Below, piece by piece: positions 14,750 through 30,600 of a stretch of 64,000 nucleotides of DNA; position 1 is the first letter of the stretch, and each line of letters opens with the position of its first letter. Origin of the DNA: Xylocopa sonorina (taxonomy: Eukaryota; Arthropoda; Insecta; Hymenoptera; Apidae); NCBI RefSeq assembly GCF_050948175.1, contig NW_027490218.1, positions 310,001 to 374,000 on the forward strand. The letters run 5' to 3'. The notes under the pieces are model-generated. The model saw only the letters and a list, made by a program, of their open reading frames with translations, had not been told where the DNA came from and did not search any database. Made by a program: the position numbers and the translations under genes.

Positions 14750-16720
14750 CGATATCGCGTTTTAAGAAGCATTAGAACTCTATTGCTACGATACGTAGAC
14801 ATCTGCAAACGCTATTTCCTAGCATGGAAGTGTCGCATTTACATTCTTTTGAAGTGAATACGAGGTATACATAACACTCTACAATGAATATTATATCTTA
14901 TCACGTAACATAGGAATGAAATGCGACATCTCGTTTTAAGAAGCATTAGTACTCTATTGCTACGATACGTAGACATCTGCAAACGCTATTTCCTAGCATG
15001 GAAGTGCCGCATTTACATTCTTTTGAAGTGAATACGAGGTATACATGACACTTCGCAATGAATATTATATCTTATCATGAATCTTAGAAGTGAGATGCGA
15101 TATCGCGTTTTAAGAAGCATTAGAACTCTAGAACTACGATACGTAGAACCCTGCAAACGCTATTTCCAAGCATGGAAGTTTCGCGTTTACATGCTTTTGA
15201 AGTGAATACGATGTATACATAGCACTCTACAATGAATAATATATCTTATCACGAAACATAGGAATGAAATGCGACATCTCGTTTTAAGAAGCATTAGAAC
15301 CGTATTGCTACGATACGTAGACATCTGCAAACGCTATTTCCTTGCATGTAAGTGTCGCATTTACATTCTTTTGAAGTGAATACGAGGTATACATGACACC
15401 TCGCAATGAATATTATATCTTATCATGAATCTTAGAAGTGAGATGCGATATCGCGTTTTAAGAAGCATTAGAACTCTATTGCTACGATACGTAGACATCT
15501 GCAAACGCTATTTCCTAGCATGGAAGTGTCGCATTTACATTCTTTTGAAGTGAATACGAGGTATACATAACACTCTACAATGAATATTATATCTTATCAT
15601 GAAACATAGAAGTGAGATGCGATATCGCGTTCTAGGAAGCATTAGAACTCTATTGCTACGATACGTAGACATCTGCAAACGCTATTTCCTAGCATGGAAG
15701 TGCCGCATTTACATTCTTTTGAAGTGAATACGAGGTATACATGACACTTCGCAATGAATATTATATCTTATCATGAATCTTAGAAGTGAGATGCGATATC
15801 GCGTTTTAAGAAGCATTAGAACTCTAGAACTACGATACGTAGACATCTGCAAACACTATTTCCAAGCATGGAAGTTTCGCGTTTACATGCTTTTGAAGTG
15901 AATACGAGGTATACATAGCACTCTACAATGAATATTATATCTTATCACGAAACATAGGAATGAAATGCGACATCTCGTTTTAAGAAGCATTAGAACCGTA
16001 TTGCTACGATACGTAGACATCTGCAAACGCTATCTCCTTGCATGTAAGTGTCGCATTTACATTCTTTTGAAGTGAATACGAGGTATACATGACACCTCGC
16101 AATGAATATTATATCTTATCATGAATCTTAGAAGTGAGATGCGATATCGCGTTTTAAGAAGCATTAGAACTCTATTGCTACGATACGTAGACATCTGCAA
16201 ACGCTATTTCCTAGCATGGAAGTGTCGCATTTACATTCTTTTGAAGTGAATACGAGGTATACATAACACTCTACAATGAATATTATATCTTATCATGAAA
16301 CATAGAAGTGAGATGCGATATCGCGTTCTAGGAAGCATTAGAACTCTATTGCTACGATACGTAGACATTTGCAAACGCTATTTCCTAGCATGGAAGTGCC
16401 GCATTTACATTCTTTTGAAGTGAATACGAGGTATACATGACACTTCGCAATGAATATTATATCTTATCATGAATCTTAGAAGTGAGATGCGATATCGCGT
16501 TTTAAGAAGCATTAGAACTCTAGAACTACGATACGTAGACATCTGCAAACGCTATTTCCAAGCATGGAAGTTTCGCGTTTACATGCTTTTGAAGTGAATA
16601 CGAGGTATACATAGCACTCTACAATGAATATTATATCTTATCACGAAACATAGGAATGAAATGCGACATCTCGTTTTAAGAAGCATTAGAACCGTATTGC
16701 TACGGTACGTAGGCATCTGC
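14750..16720 (+). repeat. 696-bp tetramer HOR, block 1
   Basis: A four-monomer unit repeats with a period of 696 bp (4 x 174). The diagnostic string ACTCTAGAACTACG, which replaces the usual ACTCTATTGCTACG, occurs at 15,125, 15,821 and 16,517. Other unit-specific marks recur in the same order: GAATCTTAGAAG, GAAGTTTCGCGTTTACATGC, CATAGCACTCTAC, AGAACCGTATTG, TTCCTTGCATGTAAG and TTCTAGGAAGC. In each unit three monomers carry the intact GCGATATCGC palindrome and one carries the mutated form GCGACATCTC. Copies are nearly identical, implying recent homogenisation. Confidence 0.93.
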
Positions 16721-18399
16721 AAACGCTATTTCCTTGCATGGAAGTGCCTCATTTACATTCCTTTGAGGATAATACGAGGTATACATAACACTTCGCAATG
16801 AATATTATATCTTATCATGAAACATAGAAGTGAGATGCGATATCGCGTTTTAAGAAGCATTAGAACTCTATTGCTACGATACGTAGACATCTGCGAACGC
16901 TATTTCCTAGCATCGAAGTGTCGCATTTACATTCTTTTGAAGCGAATACAAAGTATACATGACACTTCGCAATGAATATTATATCTTATCATGAAACATA
17001 GAAGTGAGATGCGATATCGCGTTTTAGGAGGCACTAGAACTCTATTGCTACGATACGTAGACATCTGGAAACGCTATTCCCTAGCATGGAAGTGTCGCAT
17101 TTACATTCTTTTGAAGTTAATACGAGGTATTCATAACATTCCACAATGAGTATTAAATCTTATTTTGAAACATAGAAATGAATTACGACTTCTCATTTTA
17201 AGAAGCATTAGAACTCTATTGCTACGGTACGTAGACATCTGCAAACGCTATTTCCTAGCATGGAAGTGTCGCATTTACATTCTTTTGAAGTGAATACGAG
17301 GTATACATAACACTCCACAATGAATATTGTATCTTATCACGGAACATAGAAATGAAATGCGACATCTCGTTTTAAGTAGCATTAAAACTCTATTGCTACG
17401 ATACGTACACATCTGCAAACGCTATTTCCTAGCATGGAAGTGCCTCATTTACATTCTTTTGAAGATAATACGAGGTATACATAACACATCGCAATGAATC
17501 TTATATCTTATCTCGAAACATAGAAATGAAATGCGACATCTCGTTTTAAGTAGCATTAGAACTCTATTGCTGCGATACGTAGACATCTGCAAGCGTTACT
17601 TCCTAGCATGGAAGTGTCGCATTTACATTCTTCTGAAGTGAATACGAGATATACATGACACATCGCAATGAATATTATATCTTATCATCAAACATAGGAA
17701 TGTGGTGCTATATCGCGTTTTGAGAAGCATTAGAACTCTATTGCTAATATACGTAGACATCTGCAAACTCTATTTCCTAGCAAGGAAATGTCGCACTTAC
17801 ATTCCATTGAAGTGAATACGAGGTATACATAACATTACACAATGAATATTATATCTTATTACGAAACATAGAATTGAAATACGACTTCTCATTTTAAGGA
17901 GCATTAGAACTCTATTGCTACGATACGTAGACATCTGCAAACGCTATTTCCTAGCATGGAAGTGCCGCATTTACATTCTTTTGAAGTGAATACGAGGTAT
18001 ACATGACACTTCGCAATGAATATTATATGTTATCATGAAACATAGAAATGAAATGCGACATCTCGTTTTAAGAAGCATTAGAAATCTATTGCTACGGTAC
18101 GTAGACATCTGCAAACGCTATTTCCTAGCATGCAAGTGTCGCATTTACATTCTTTTGAAGTGAATACGAGGTATACATAACACTCCATAATGAACATTAT
18201 ATCTTATCATGAAACATAGCAGTGAGATGCGATATCGCGTTTTAAGAAGCATTAGAACTCTACTACTACGATACGTAAACATCTGCAAACGCTATTTCCT
18301 GGCATGGAAGTGCCGCATTTACATTCTTTTGAAGTGAATACGAGGTATAGATAACACTCTACAATGAATATTATATCTTATCACGAAACATAGGAATGA

Positions 18400-21300
18400 A
18401 ATGCGACATCTCGTTTTAAGAAGCATTAGAACCGTATTGCTACGATACGTAGACATCTGCAAACGCTATTTCCTTGCATGTAAAGATCGCATTTACATTC
18501 GTTTGAAGTGAATACGAGGTATACATGACACTTCGCAAAGAATATTATATCTTATCATGAAACATTGAAATGAGATGCGACATCTCGTTTTAAGAAGTAT
18601 TAGAACTCTAATCATACGATACGTGGTCATCTGGAAACGCTATTTCCTAGCAAGGAAGTGTCGCATTTACATTCTTTTGAAGGGAATACGATGTATACAT
18701 GACACTTCGCAATGAATATTATATCTTATCATGAAACATAGATGTGAGATGCGATATCGGGTTCTAAGAAGCATTAGAACTCTATTGCTACGATACGTAG
18801 ACATCTGCGAAGGCTATTGCCTAGCATGGAAGGGTCGCATTTACATTCTTTTGAAGTGAGTACGAGGTATACATAACACTCCACAATGAATATTGTATCT
18901 TATCACGAAACATAGAAGTTAGATGCAATATCGCGTTTTAAGAAGCATTAGAACTCTATTGCTACGATACGTAGACATCTGCAAACGCTATTTCCTAGCA
19001 TCGAAGTGTCGCATTCACATTCTTTTGAAGCGAATACGAAGCATACATGACACTTCGCAATGAATATTATATCTTATCATGAAACATAGAAGTGAGATGC
19101 GATATCGCGTTTTAGGAAGCATTAGAACTCTATTGCTACGATACGTAGACATCTGCAAACGCTATTTCCTTGCATGTAAGTGTCGCATTTACATTCTTTT
19201 GAAGTGAATACGAGGTATACATGACACCTCGCAATGAATATTATATCTTATCATGAATCTTAGAAGTGAGATGCGATATCGCGTTTTATGAAGCATTAGA
19301 ACTCTACTACTACGATACGTAAACATCTGCAAACGCTATTACCTAGCTTGGAAATGCCGCATTTACATTCTTTTGAAGTTAATACGAGGTATACATGACA
19401 CTTCGCAATGAATATTATATCTTATCTCGAAACATAGATGTGAGATGCGATATCGCGATTTAAGAAGCACTAGAACTCTGTTGCTACGATGCGTAGACAT
19501 CTGCAAATGTTATTTCCTAGCAAGGAAGTGTCGCATTTACATTCTTTCGACGTGAATACGAGGTAAACATAACATTCCACAATGAATATTACACCTTATT
19601 ACGAAATATACAAATGAAATGCGACTTCTCATTTTAAGAAGCATTAGAACTCTATTGCTACGATACGTAGACATGTGCAAACGCTATTTCCTAGCATGGA
19701 AGTGCCGCATTTACATTCTTTTGAAGATAATACGAGGTATACATAACACTTCGCAATGAATATTATATCTTATCATGAAACATAGAAGTGAGATGCGATA
19801 TCGCGTTTTAAGAAGCATTAGAACTCTATTGCTACGATACGTAGACATCTGCAAACGCTATTTCCTAGCATGGAAGTGTCGCATTTACATTCTTTTGAAG
19901 TGAATACGAGGTATACATAACACTCTACAATGAATATTATATCTTATCACGTAACATAGGAATGAAATGCGACATCTCGTTTTAAGAAGCATTAGTACTC
20001 TATTGCTACGATACGTAGACATCTGCAAACGCTATTTCCTAGCATGTAAGTGTCGCATTTACATTCTTTTGAAGTGAATACGAGGTATACATGACACTTC
20101 GCAATGAATATTATATCTTATCATGAATCTTAGAAGTGAGATGCGGTATCGCGTTTTAAGAAGCATTAGAACTCTAGAACTACGATACGTAGACATCTGC
20201 AAACGCTATTTCCTAGCATGGAAGTTTCGCATTTACATGCTTTTGAAGTGAATACGAGGTATACATAGCACTCTACAATGAATATTATATCTTATCACGA
20301 AACATAGGAATGAAATGCGACATCTCGTTTTAAGAAGCATTAGAACCGTACTGCTACGATTCGTAGACATCTGCAAACGCTATTTCCTTGCATGTAAGTG
20401 TCGCATTTACATTCTTTTGAAGTGAATACGAGGTATACATGACACCTCGCAATGAATATTATATCTTATCATGAAACATAGAAGTGAGATGCGATATCGC
20501 GTTTTAAGAAGCATTAGAACTCTACTACTACGATACGTAAACATCTGCAAACGCTATTTCCTGGCATGGAAGTGCCGCATTTACATTCTTTTGAAGTGAA
20601 TACGAGGTATAGATAACACTCTACAATGAATATTATATCTTATCACGAAACATAGGAATGAAATGCGACATCTCGTTTTAAGAAGCATTAGAACCGTATT
20701 GCTACGATACGTAGACATCTGCAAACGCTATTTCCTTGCATGTAAAGATCGCATTTACATTCGTTTGAAGTGAATACGAGGTATACATGACACTTCGCAA
20801 AGAATATTATATCTTATCATGAAACATTGAAATGAGATGCGACATCTCGTTTTAAGAAGTATTAGAACTCTAATCATACGATACGTGGTCATCTGGAAAC
20901 GCTATTTCCTAGCAAGGAAGTGTCGCATTTACATTCTTTTGAAGGGAATACGATGTATACATGACACTTCGCAATGAATATTATATCTTATCATGAAACA
21001 TAGATGTGAGATGCGATATCGGGTTCTAAGAAGCATTAGAACTCTATTGCTACGATACGTAGACATCTGCGAAGGCTATTGCCTAGCATGGAAGGGTCGC
21101 ATTTACATTCTTTTGAAGTGAGTACGAGGTATACATAACACTCCACAATGAATATTGTATCTTATCACGAAACATAGAAATGATATGCGACATCTCGTTT
21201 TATGAAGCATTAGAACTCTATTGCTACGATACGTAGACATCTGCAAACGCTATTTCCTAGCATGGAAGTGTCGCATTTACATTCTTTTGAAGTGAATACG

Positions 21301-24150
21301 AGATATACATGACACTTCGCAATGGATACTATATCTTATCATGAAACATAGAAGTGAGATGCGATATCGCGTTTTAGGAAGCATTAGAACTCTATTGCTA
21401 CGATGCGTAGACATCTGCAAATGTTATTTCCTAGCAAGGAAGTGTCGCATTTACATTCTTTTGAAGTGCATACGAGGTATACATAACACTCTACAATGAA
21501 TATTATATCTTATCACGAAACATAGGAATGAAATGCGACATCTCGTTTTAAGAAGCATTAGTACTCTATTGCTACGATACGTAGACATCTGCAAACGCTA
21601 TTTCCTAGCATGCAAGTGTCGCATTTACATTCTTTTGAAGTGAATACGAGGTATACATGACACTTCGCAATGAATATTATATCTTATCATGAAACATAGA
21701 AGTTAGATGCAATATCGCGTTTTAAGAAGCATTAGAACTCTATTGCTACGATACGTAGACATCTGCAAACGCTATTTCCTAGCATCGAAGTGTCGCATTC
21801 ACATTCTTTTGAAGCGAATACGAAGCATACATGACACTTCGCAATGAATATTATATCTTATCATGAAACATAGAAGTGAGATGCGATATCGCGTTTTAGG
21901 AAGCATTAGAACTCTATTGCTACGATACGTAGACATCTGCAAACGCTATTTCCTGGCATGGAAGTGCCGCATTTACATTCTTTTGAAGTGAATACGAGGT
22001 ATACATGTCACTTCGCAATGAATATTATATCTTATCATGAATCTTAGAAGTGAGATGCGATATCGCGTTTTATGAAGCATTAGAACTCTACTACTACGAT
22101 ACGTAAACATCTGCAAACGCTATTACCTAGCTTGGAAATGCCGCATTTACATTCTTTTGAAGTTAATACGAGGTATACATGACACTTCGCAATGAGTATT
22201 ATATCTTATCTCGAAACATAGATGTGAGATGCGATATCGCGATTTAAGAAGCACTAGAACTCTGTTGCTACGATGCGTAGACATCTGCAAATGTTATTTC
22301 CTAGCAAGGAAGTGTCGCATTTACATTCTTTCGACGTGAATACGAGGTAAACATAACATTCCACAATGAATATTACACCTTATTACGAAATATACAAATG
22401 AAATGCGACTTCTCATTCTAAGAAGCATTAGAACTCTATTGCTACGATACGTAGACATGTGCAAACGCTATTTCCTAGCATGGAAGTGCCGCATTTACAT
22501 TCTTTTGAAGATAATACGAGGTATACATAACACTTCGCAATGAATATTATATCTTATCATGAAACATAGAAGTGAGATGCGATATCGCGTTTTAAGAAGC
22601 ATTAGAACTCTATTGCTACGATACGTAGACATCTGCAAACGCTATTTCCTAGCATGGAAGTGTCGCATTTACATTCTTTTGAAGTGAATACGAGGTATAC
22701 ATAACACTCTACAATGAATATTATATCTTATCACGTAACATAGGAATGAAATGCGACATCTCGTTTTAAGAAGCATTAGTACTCTATTGCTACGATACGT
22801 AGACATCTGCAAACGCTATTTCCTTGCATGTAAGTGTCGCATTTACATTCTTTTGAAGTGAATACGAGGTATACATGACACCTCGCAATGAATATTATAT
22901 CTTATCATGAATCTTAGAAGTGAGATGCGATATCGCGTTTTATGAAGCATTAGAACTCTACTACTACGATACGTAAACATCTGCAAACGCTATTACCTAG
23001 CTTGGAAATGCCGCATTTACATTCTTTTGAAGTTAATACGAGGTATACATGACACTTCGCAATGAATATTATATCTTATCTCGAAACATAGATGTGAGAT
23101 GCGATATCGCGATTTAAGAAGCACTAGAACTCTGTTGCTACGATGCGTAGACATCTGCAAATGTTATTTCCTAGCAAGGAAGTGTCGCATTTACATTCTT
23201 TCGACGTGAATACGAGGTAAACATAACATTCCACAATGAATATTACACCTTATTACGAAATATACAAATGAAATGCGACTTCTCATTTTAAGAAGCATTA
23301 GAACTCTATTGCTACGATACGTAGACATGTGCAAACGCTATTTCCTAGCATGGAAGTGCCGCATTTACATTCTTTTGAAGATAATACGAGGTATACATAA
23401 CACTTCGCAATGAATATTATATCTTATCATGAAACATAGAAGTGAGATGCGATATCGCGTTTTAAGAAGCATTAGAACTCTATTGCTACGATACGTAGAC
23501 ATCTGCAAACGCTATTTCCTAGCATGGAAGTGTCGCATTTACATTCTTTTGAAGTGAATACGAGGTATACATAACACTCTACAATGAATATTATATCTTA
23601 TCACGTAACATAGGAATGAAATGCGACATCTCGTTTTAAGAAGCATTAGTACTCTATTGCTACGATACGTAGACATCTGCAAACGCTATTTCCTAGCATG
23701 TAAGTGTCGCATTTACATTCTTTTGAAGTGAATACGAGGTATACATGACACTTCGCAATGAATATTATATCTTATCATGAATCTTAGAAGTGAGATGCGG
23801 TATCGCGTTTTAAGAAGCATTAGAACTCTAGAACTACGATACGTAGACATCTGCAAACGCTATTTCCTAGCATGGAAGTTTCGCATTTACATGCTTTTGA
23901 AGTGAATACGAGGTATACATAGCACTCTACAATGAATATTATATCTTATCACGAAACATAGGAATGAAATGCGACATCTCGTTTTAAGAAGCATTAGAAC
24001 CGTACTGCTACGATTCGTAGACATCTGCAAACGCTATTTCCTTGCATGTAAGTGTCGCATTTACATTCTTTTGAAGTGAATACGAGGTATACATGACACC
24101 TCGCAATGAATATTATATCTTATCATGAAACATAGAAGTGAGATGCGATA
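18400..24150 (+). repeat. Zone B large-scale duplications (870-3,654 bp)
   Basis: Long blocks recur at whole-monomer offsets. TAAAGATCGC with the following ATCATACGATACGTGG monomers occurs at 18,481 and 20,743 (2,262 bp, 13 monomers). The block starting TAGAAGTGAG with TTTTATGAAGC occurs at 19,261, 22,045 and 22,915, giving 2,784 bp (16 monomers) and 870 bp (5 monomers). The ACTCTAGAACTACG marker at 20,171 and 23,825 gives 3,654 bp, exactly 2,784 + 870. Every shift is an integer number of monomers, so exchange was in register. Confidence 0.88.
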
Positions 24151-24179
24151 TCGCGTTTTAAGAAGCATTAGAACTCTAT

Positions 24180-26960
24180 TGCTACGATACGTAGACATCT
24201 GCAAACGCTATTTCCTAGCATGGAAGTGTCGCATTTACATTCTTTTGAAGTGAATACGAGGTATACATGACACTTCGCAATGATTATATATCTTATCATG
24301 AATCTTAGAAGTGAGATGCGGTATCGCGTTTTAAGAAGCATTAGAACTCTAGAACTACGATACGTAGACATCTGCAAACGCTATTTCCTAGCATGGAAGT
24401 TTCGCATTTACATGCTTTTGAAGTGAATACGAGGTATACATAGCACTCTACAATGAATATTATATCTTATCACGAAACATAGGAATGAAATGCGACATCT
24501 CGTTTTAAGAAGCATTAGAACCGTACTGCTACGATTCGTAGACATCTGCAAACGCTATTTCCTTGCATGTAAGTGTCGCATTTACATTCTTTTGAAGTGA
24601 ATACGAGGTATACATGACACCTCGCAATGAATATTATATCTTATCATGAATCTTAGAAGTGAGATGCGATATCGCGTTTTAAGAAGCATTAGAACTCTAT
24701 TGCTACGATACGTAGACATCTGCAAACGCTATTTCCTAGCATGGAAGTGTCGCATTTACATTCTTTGGAAGTGAATACGAGGTATACATAACACTCTACA
24801 ATGAATATTATATCTTATCATGAAACATAGAAGTGAGATGCGATATCGCGTTCTAGGAAGTATTAGAACTCTATTGCTACGATACGTAGACATCTGCAAA
24901 CGCTATTTCCTAGCATGGAAGTGCCGCATTTACATTCTTTTGAAGTGAATACGAGGTATACATGACACTTCGCAATGAATATTATATCTTATCATGAATC
25001 TTAGAAGTGAGATGCGATATCGCGTTTTAAGAAGCATTAGAACTCTAGAACTACGATACGTAGACACCTGCAAACGCTATTTCCAAGCATGGAAGTTTCG
25101 CGTTTACATGCTTTTGAAGTGAATACGATGTATACATAGCACTCTACAATGAATATTATATCTTATCACGAAACATAGGAATGAAATGCGACATCTCGTT
25201 TTAAGAAGCATTAGAACCGTATTGCTACGATACGTAGACATCTGCAAACGCTATTTCCTTGCATGTAAGTGTCGCATTTACATTCTTTTGAAGTGAATAC
25301 GAGGTATACATGACACCTCGCAATGAATATTATATCTTATCATGAATCTTAGAAGTGAGATGCGATATCGCGTTTTAAGATGCATTAGAACTCTATTGCT
25401 ACGATACGTAGACATCTGCAAACGCTATTTCCTAGCATGGAAGTGTCGCATTTACATTCTTTTGAAGTGAATACGAGGTATACATAACACTCTACAATGA
25501 ATATTATATCTTATCATGAAACATAGAAGTGAGATGCGATATCGCGTTCTAGGAAGCATTAGAACTCTATTGCTACGATACGTAGACATCTGCAAACTCT
25601 ATTTCCTAGCATGGAAGTGCCGCATTTACATTCTTTTGAAGTGAATACGAGGTATACATGACACTTCGCAATGAATATTATATCTTATCATGAATCTTAG
25701 AAGTGAGATGCGATATCGCGTTTTAAGAAGCATTAGAACTCTAGAACTACGATACGTAGACATCTGCAAACACTATTTCCAAGCATGGAAGTTTCGCGTT
25801 TACATGCTTTTGAAGTGAATACGAGGTATACATAGCACTCTACAATGAATATTATATCTTATCACGAAACATAGGAATGAAATGCGACATCTCGTTTTAA
25901 GAAGCATTAGAACCGTATTGCTACGATACGTAGACATCTGCAAACGCTATTTCCTTGCATGTAAGTGTCGCATTTACATTCTTTTGAAGTGAATACGAGG
26001 TATACATGACACCTCGCAATGAATATTATATCTTATCATGAATCTTAGAAGTGAGATGCGATATCGCGTTTTAAGAAGCATTAGAACTCTATTGCTACGA
26101 TACGTAGACATCTGCAAACGCTATTTCCTAGCATGGAAGTGTCGCATTTACATTCTTTTGAAGTGAATACGAGGTATACATAACACTCTACAATGAATAT
26201 TATATCTTATCATGAAACATAGAAGTGAGATGCGATATCGCGTTCTAGGAAGCATTAGAACTCTATTGCTACGATACGTAGACATCTGCAAACGCTATTT
26301 CCTAGCATGGAAGTGCCGCATTTACATTCTTTTGAAGTGAATACGAGGTATACATGACACTTCGCAATGAATATTATATCTTATCATGAATCTTAGAAGT
26401 GAGATGCGATATCGCGTTTTAAGAAGCATTAGAACTCTAGAACTACGATACGTAGACATCTGCAAACGCTATTTCCAAGCATGGAAGTTTCGCGTTTACA
26501 TGCTTTTGAAGTGAATACGAGGTATACATAGCACTCTACAATGAATATTATATCTTATCACGTAACATAGGAATGAAATGCGACATCTCGTTTTAAGAAG
26601 CATTAGTACTCTATTGCTACGATACGTAGACATCTGCAAACGCTATTTCCTAGCATGTAAGTGTCGCATCTACATTCTTTTGAAGTGAATACGAGGTATA
26701 CATGACACTTCGCAATGAATATTATATCTTATCATGAATCTTAGAAGTGAGATGCGGTATCGCGTTTTAAGAAGCATTAGAACTCTAGAACTACGATACG
26801 TAGACATCTGCAAACGCTATTTCCTAGCATGGAAGTGTCGCATTTACATTCTTTTGAAGTGAATACGAGGTATACATAACACTCTACAATGAATATTATA
26901 TCTTATCACGAAACATAGGAATGAAATGCGACATCTCGTTTTAAGAAGCATTAGAACCGT
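24180..26960 (+). repeat. 696-bp tetramer HOR, block 2
   Basis: The tetramer of 14,750-16,720 reappears. Its marker ACTCTAGAACTACG lies at 24,346, 25,042, 25,738 and 26,434 (696 bp apart), then at 26,782 after only 348 bp, so the last unit has lost two monomers. The step before the first (23,825 to 24,346) is 521 bp, three monomers minus one, because a small net deletion at about 24,283 turns AATGAATATTATATC into AATGATTATATATC. The block differs from block 1 at only scattered bases, so the two probably derive from one amplification later separated. Confidence 0.92.
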
Positions 26961-27659
26961 ATTGCTACGGTACGTAGGCATCTGCAAACGCTATTTCCTT
27001 GCATGTAAGTGTCGCATTTACATTCTTTTGAAGTGAATACGAGGTATACATGACACTTCGCAATGAATATTATATCTTATCATGAAACATTGAAATGAGA
27101 TGCGACATCTCGTTCTAAGAAGTATTAGAACTCTATTCATACGATACGTGGTCATCTGGAAACGCTATTTCCTAGCATGTAAGTGTCGCATTCACATTCT
27201 TTTGAAGTGAATACGAGGTATACATGACACTTCGCGATGAATATTATATCTTATCATGAAACATAGAAGTGAGATGCGATATCGCGTTTTAAGAAGCATT
27301 AGAACTCTATTGCTACGATACGTAGACATCTGCAAACGCTACTTCCTAGCATGAAAGTGTCGCATTTACATTCTTGTGAAGTGAATACGAGGTATACATA
27401 ACACTCCACAATGAATATTGTATCTTATAACGAAACATAGAAATGACATGCGACATCTCGTTTTAAGAAGCATTAGAACTCTATTGCTACGATACGTAGA
27501 CATCTGCAAACGCTATTTCTTAGCATGGAAGTGTCGCATTTACATTCTTTTGAAGTGAATACGAGGTATACATAACACTCCACAATGAATATTGTATCTT
27601 ATCACGAAACATAGAAATGAAATGCGACATGTGGTTGTAAGTAGCATTAAAACTCTATT

Positions 27660-30600
27660 GCTACGATACGTAGACATCTGGAAACGCTATTCCCTAGCAT
27701 AGAAGTGTCGCATTTACATTCTTTTGAAGCGAATACGAGATATACATGACACTTCGCAATGGATACTATATCTTATCATGAAACATAGAAGTGAGATGCG
27801 ATATCGCGTTTTAGGAAGCATTAGAACTCTATTGCTACGATGCGTAGACATCTGCAAATGCTATTTCCTAGCAAGGAAGTGTCGCATTTACATTCTTTTG
27901 AAGTGAATACGAGGTATACATAACATTCCATAATGAATATTATATCTTATTACGAAACATATAAATGAAATACGACTTCTCATTTTAAGAAGCATTAGAA
28001 CTCTATTGCTACGATACGTAGACATGTGCAAACGCTATTTCCTAGCATGGAAGTGCCGCGTTTACATTCTTTTGAAGATAATACGAGGTATACATAGCAC
28101 TTCGCAATGAATATTATATCTTATCGTGAAACATAGAAGTGAGATGCGATATCGCGTTTTAAGAAGCATTAGAACTCTATTGCTACGATACGTAGACATC
28201 TGCAAACGCTATTTCCTAGCATGGAAGTGTCGCATTTACATTCTTTTGAAGTGAATACGAGGTATACATAACACTCTACAATGAATATTATATCTTATCA
28301 CGAAACATAGGAATGAAATGCGACATCTCGTTTTAAGAAGCATTAGTACTCTATTGCTACGATACGTAGACATCTGCAAACGCTATTTCCTAGCATGTAA
28401 GTGTCGCATTTACATTCTTTTGAAGTGAATACGAAGGTATACATGACACTTCGCAATGAATATTATATCTTATCATGAAACGTAGAAGTTAGATGCAATA
28501 TCGCGTTTTAAGAAGCATTAGAACTCTATTGCTACGGTACGTAGACATCTGTAAACGCTATTTCCTAGCATGCAAGTGTCGCATTTACATTCTTTTGAAG
28601 TGAATACGAGGTATCCATAACACTCCATAATGAATATTATATCTTATCATGAAACATAGCAGTGGTATGCGATATCGCGTTTTAAGAAGCATTAGAACTC
28701 TACTACTACGATACGTAAACATCTGCAAACGCTATTACCTAGCTTGGAAATGCCGCATTTACATTCTTTTGAAGTTAATACGAGGTATACATGACACTTC
28801 GCAATGAATATTATATCTTATCTCGAAACATAGATGTGAGATGCGATATCGCGAATTAAGAAGCACTAGAACTCTATTGCTACGATGCGTAGACATCTGC
28901 AAATGTTATTTCCTGGCAAGGAAGTGTCGCATTTACATACTTTTGACGTGAATACGAGGTAAACATAACATTCCACAATGAATATTACACCTTATTACGA
29001 AATATATAAATGAAATACGACTTCTCATTTTAAGAAGCATTAGAACTCTATTGCTACGATACGTAGACATGTGCAAACGCTATTTCCTAGCATGGAAGTG
29101 CCGCGTTTACATTCTTTTGAAGATAATACGAGGTATACATAGCACTTCGCAATGAATATTATATCTTATCGTGAAACATAGAAGTGAGATGCGATATCGC
29201 GTTTTAAGAAGCATTAGAACTCTATTGCTACGATACGTAGACATCTGCAAACGCTATTTCCTAGCATGGAAGTGTCGCATTTACATTCTTTTGAAGTGAA
29301 TACGAGATATACATGACACTTCGCAATGGATACTATATCTTATCATGAAACATAGAAGTGAGATGCGATATCGCGTTTTAGGAAGCATTAGAACTCTATT
29401 GCTACGATGCGTAGACATCTGCAAATGCTATTTCCTAGCAAGGAAGTGTCGCATTTACATTCTTTTGAAGTGAATACGAGGTATACATAACATTCCATAA
29501 TGAATATTATATCTTATTACGAAACATATAAATGAAATACGACTTCTCATTTTAAGAAGCATTAGAACTCTATTGCTACGATACGTAGACATGTGCAAAC
29601 GCTATTTCCTAGCATGGAAGTGCCGCGTTTACATTCTTTTGAAGATAATACGAGGTATACATAGCACTTCGCAATGAATATTATATCTTATCGTGAAACA
29701 TAGAAGTGAGATGCGATATCGCGTTTTAAGAAGCATTAGAACTCTATTGCTACGATACGTAGACATCTGCAAACGCTATTTCCTAGCATGGAAGTGTCGC
29801 ATTTACATTCTTTTGAAGTGAATACGAGGTATACATAACACTCTACAATGAATATTATATCTTATCACGAAACATAGGAATGAAATGCGACATCTCGTTT
29901 TAAGAAGCATTAGTACTCTATTGCTACGATACGTAGACATCTGCAAACGCTATTTCCTAGCATGTAAGTGTCGCATTTACATTCTTTTGAAGTGAATACG
30001 AAGGTATACATGACACTTCGCAATGAATATTATATCTTATCATGAAACGTAGAAGTTAGATGCAATATCGCGTTTTAAGAAGCATTAGAACTCTATTGCT
30101 ACGGTACGTAGACATCTGTAAACGCTATTTCCTAGCATGCAAGTGTCGCATTTACATTCTTTTGAAGTGAATACGAGGTATCCATAACACTCCATAATGA
30201 ATATTATATCTTATCATGAAACATAGCAGTGGTATGCGATATCGCGTTTTAAGAAGCATTAGAACTCTACTACTACGATACGTAAACATCTGCAAACGCT
30301 ATTACCTAGCTTGGAAATGCCGCATTTACATTCTTTTGAAGTTAATACGAGGTATACATGACACTTCGCAATGAATATTATATCTTATCTCGAAACATAG
30401 ATGTGAGATGCGATATCGCGAATTAAGAAGCACTAGAACTCTATTGCTACGATGCGTAGACATCTGCAAATGTTATTTCCTAGCAAGGAAGTGTCGCATT
30501 TACATACTTTTGACGTGAATACGAGGTAAACATAACATTCCACAATGAATATTACACCTTATTACGAAATATATAAATGAAATACGACTTCTCATTTTAA

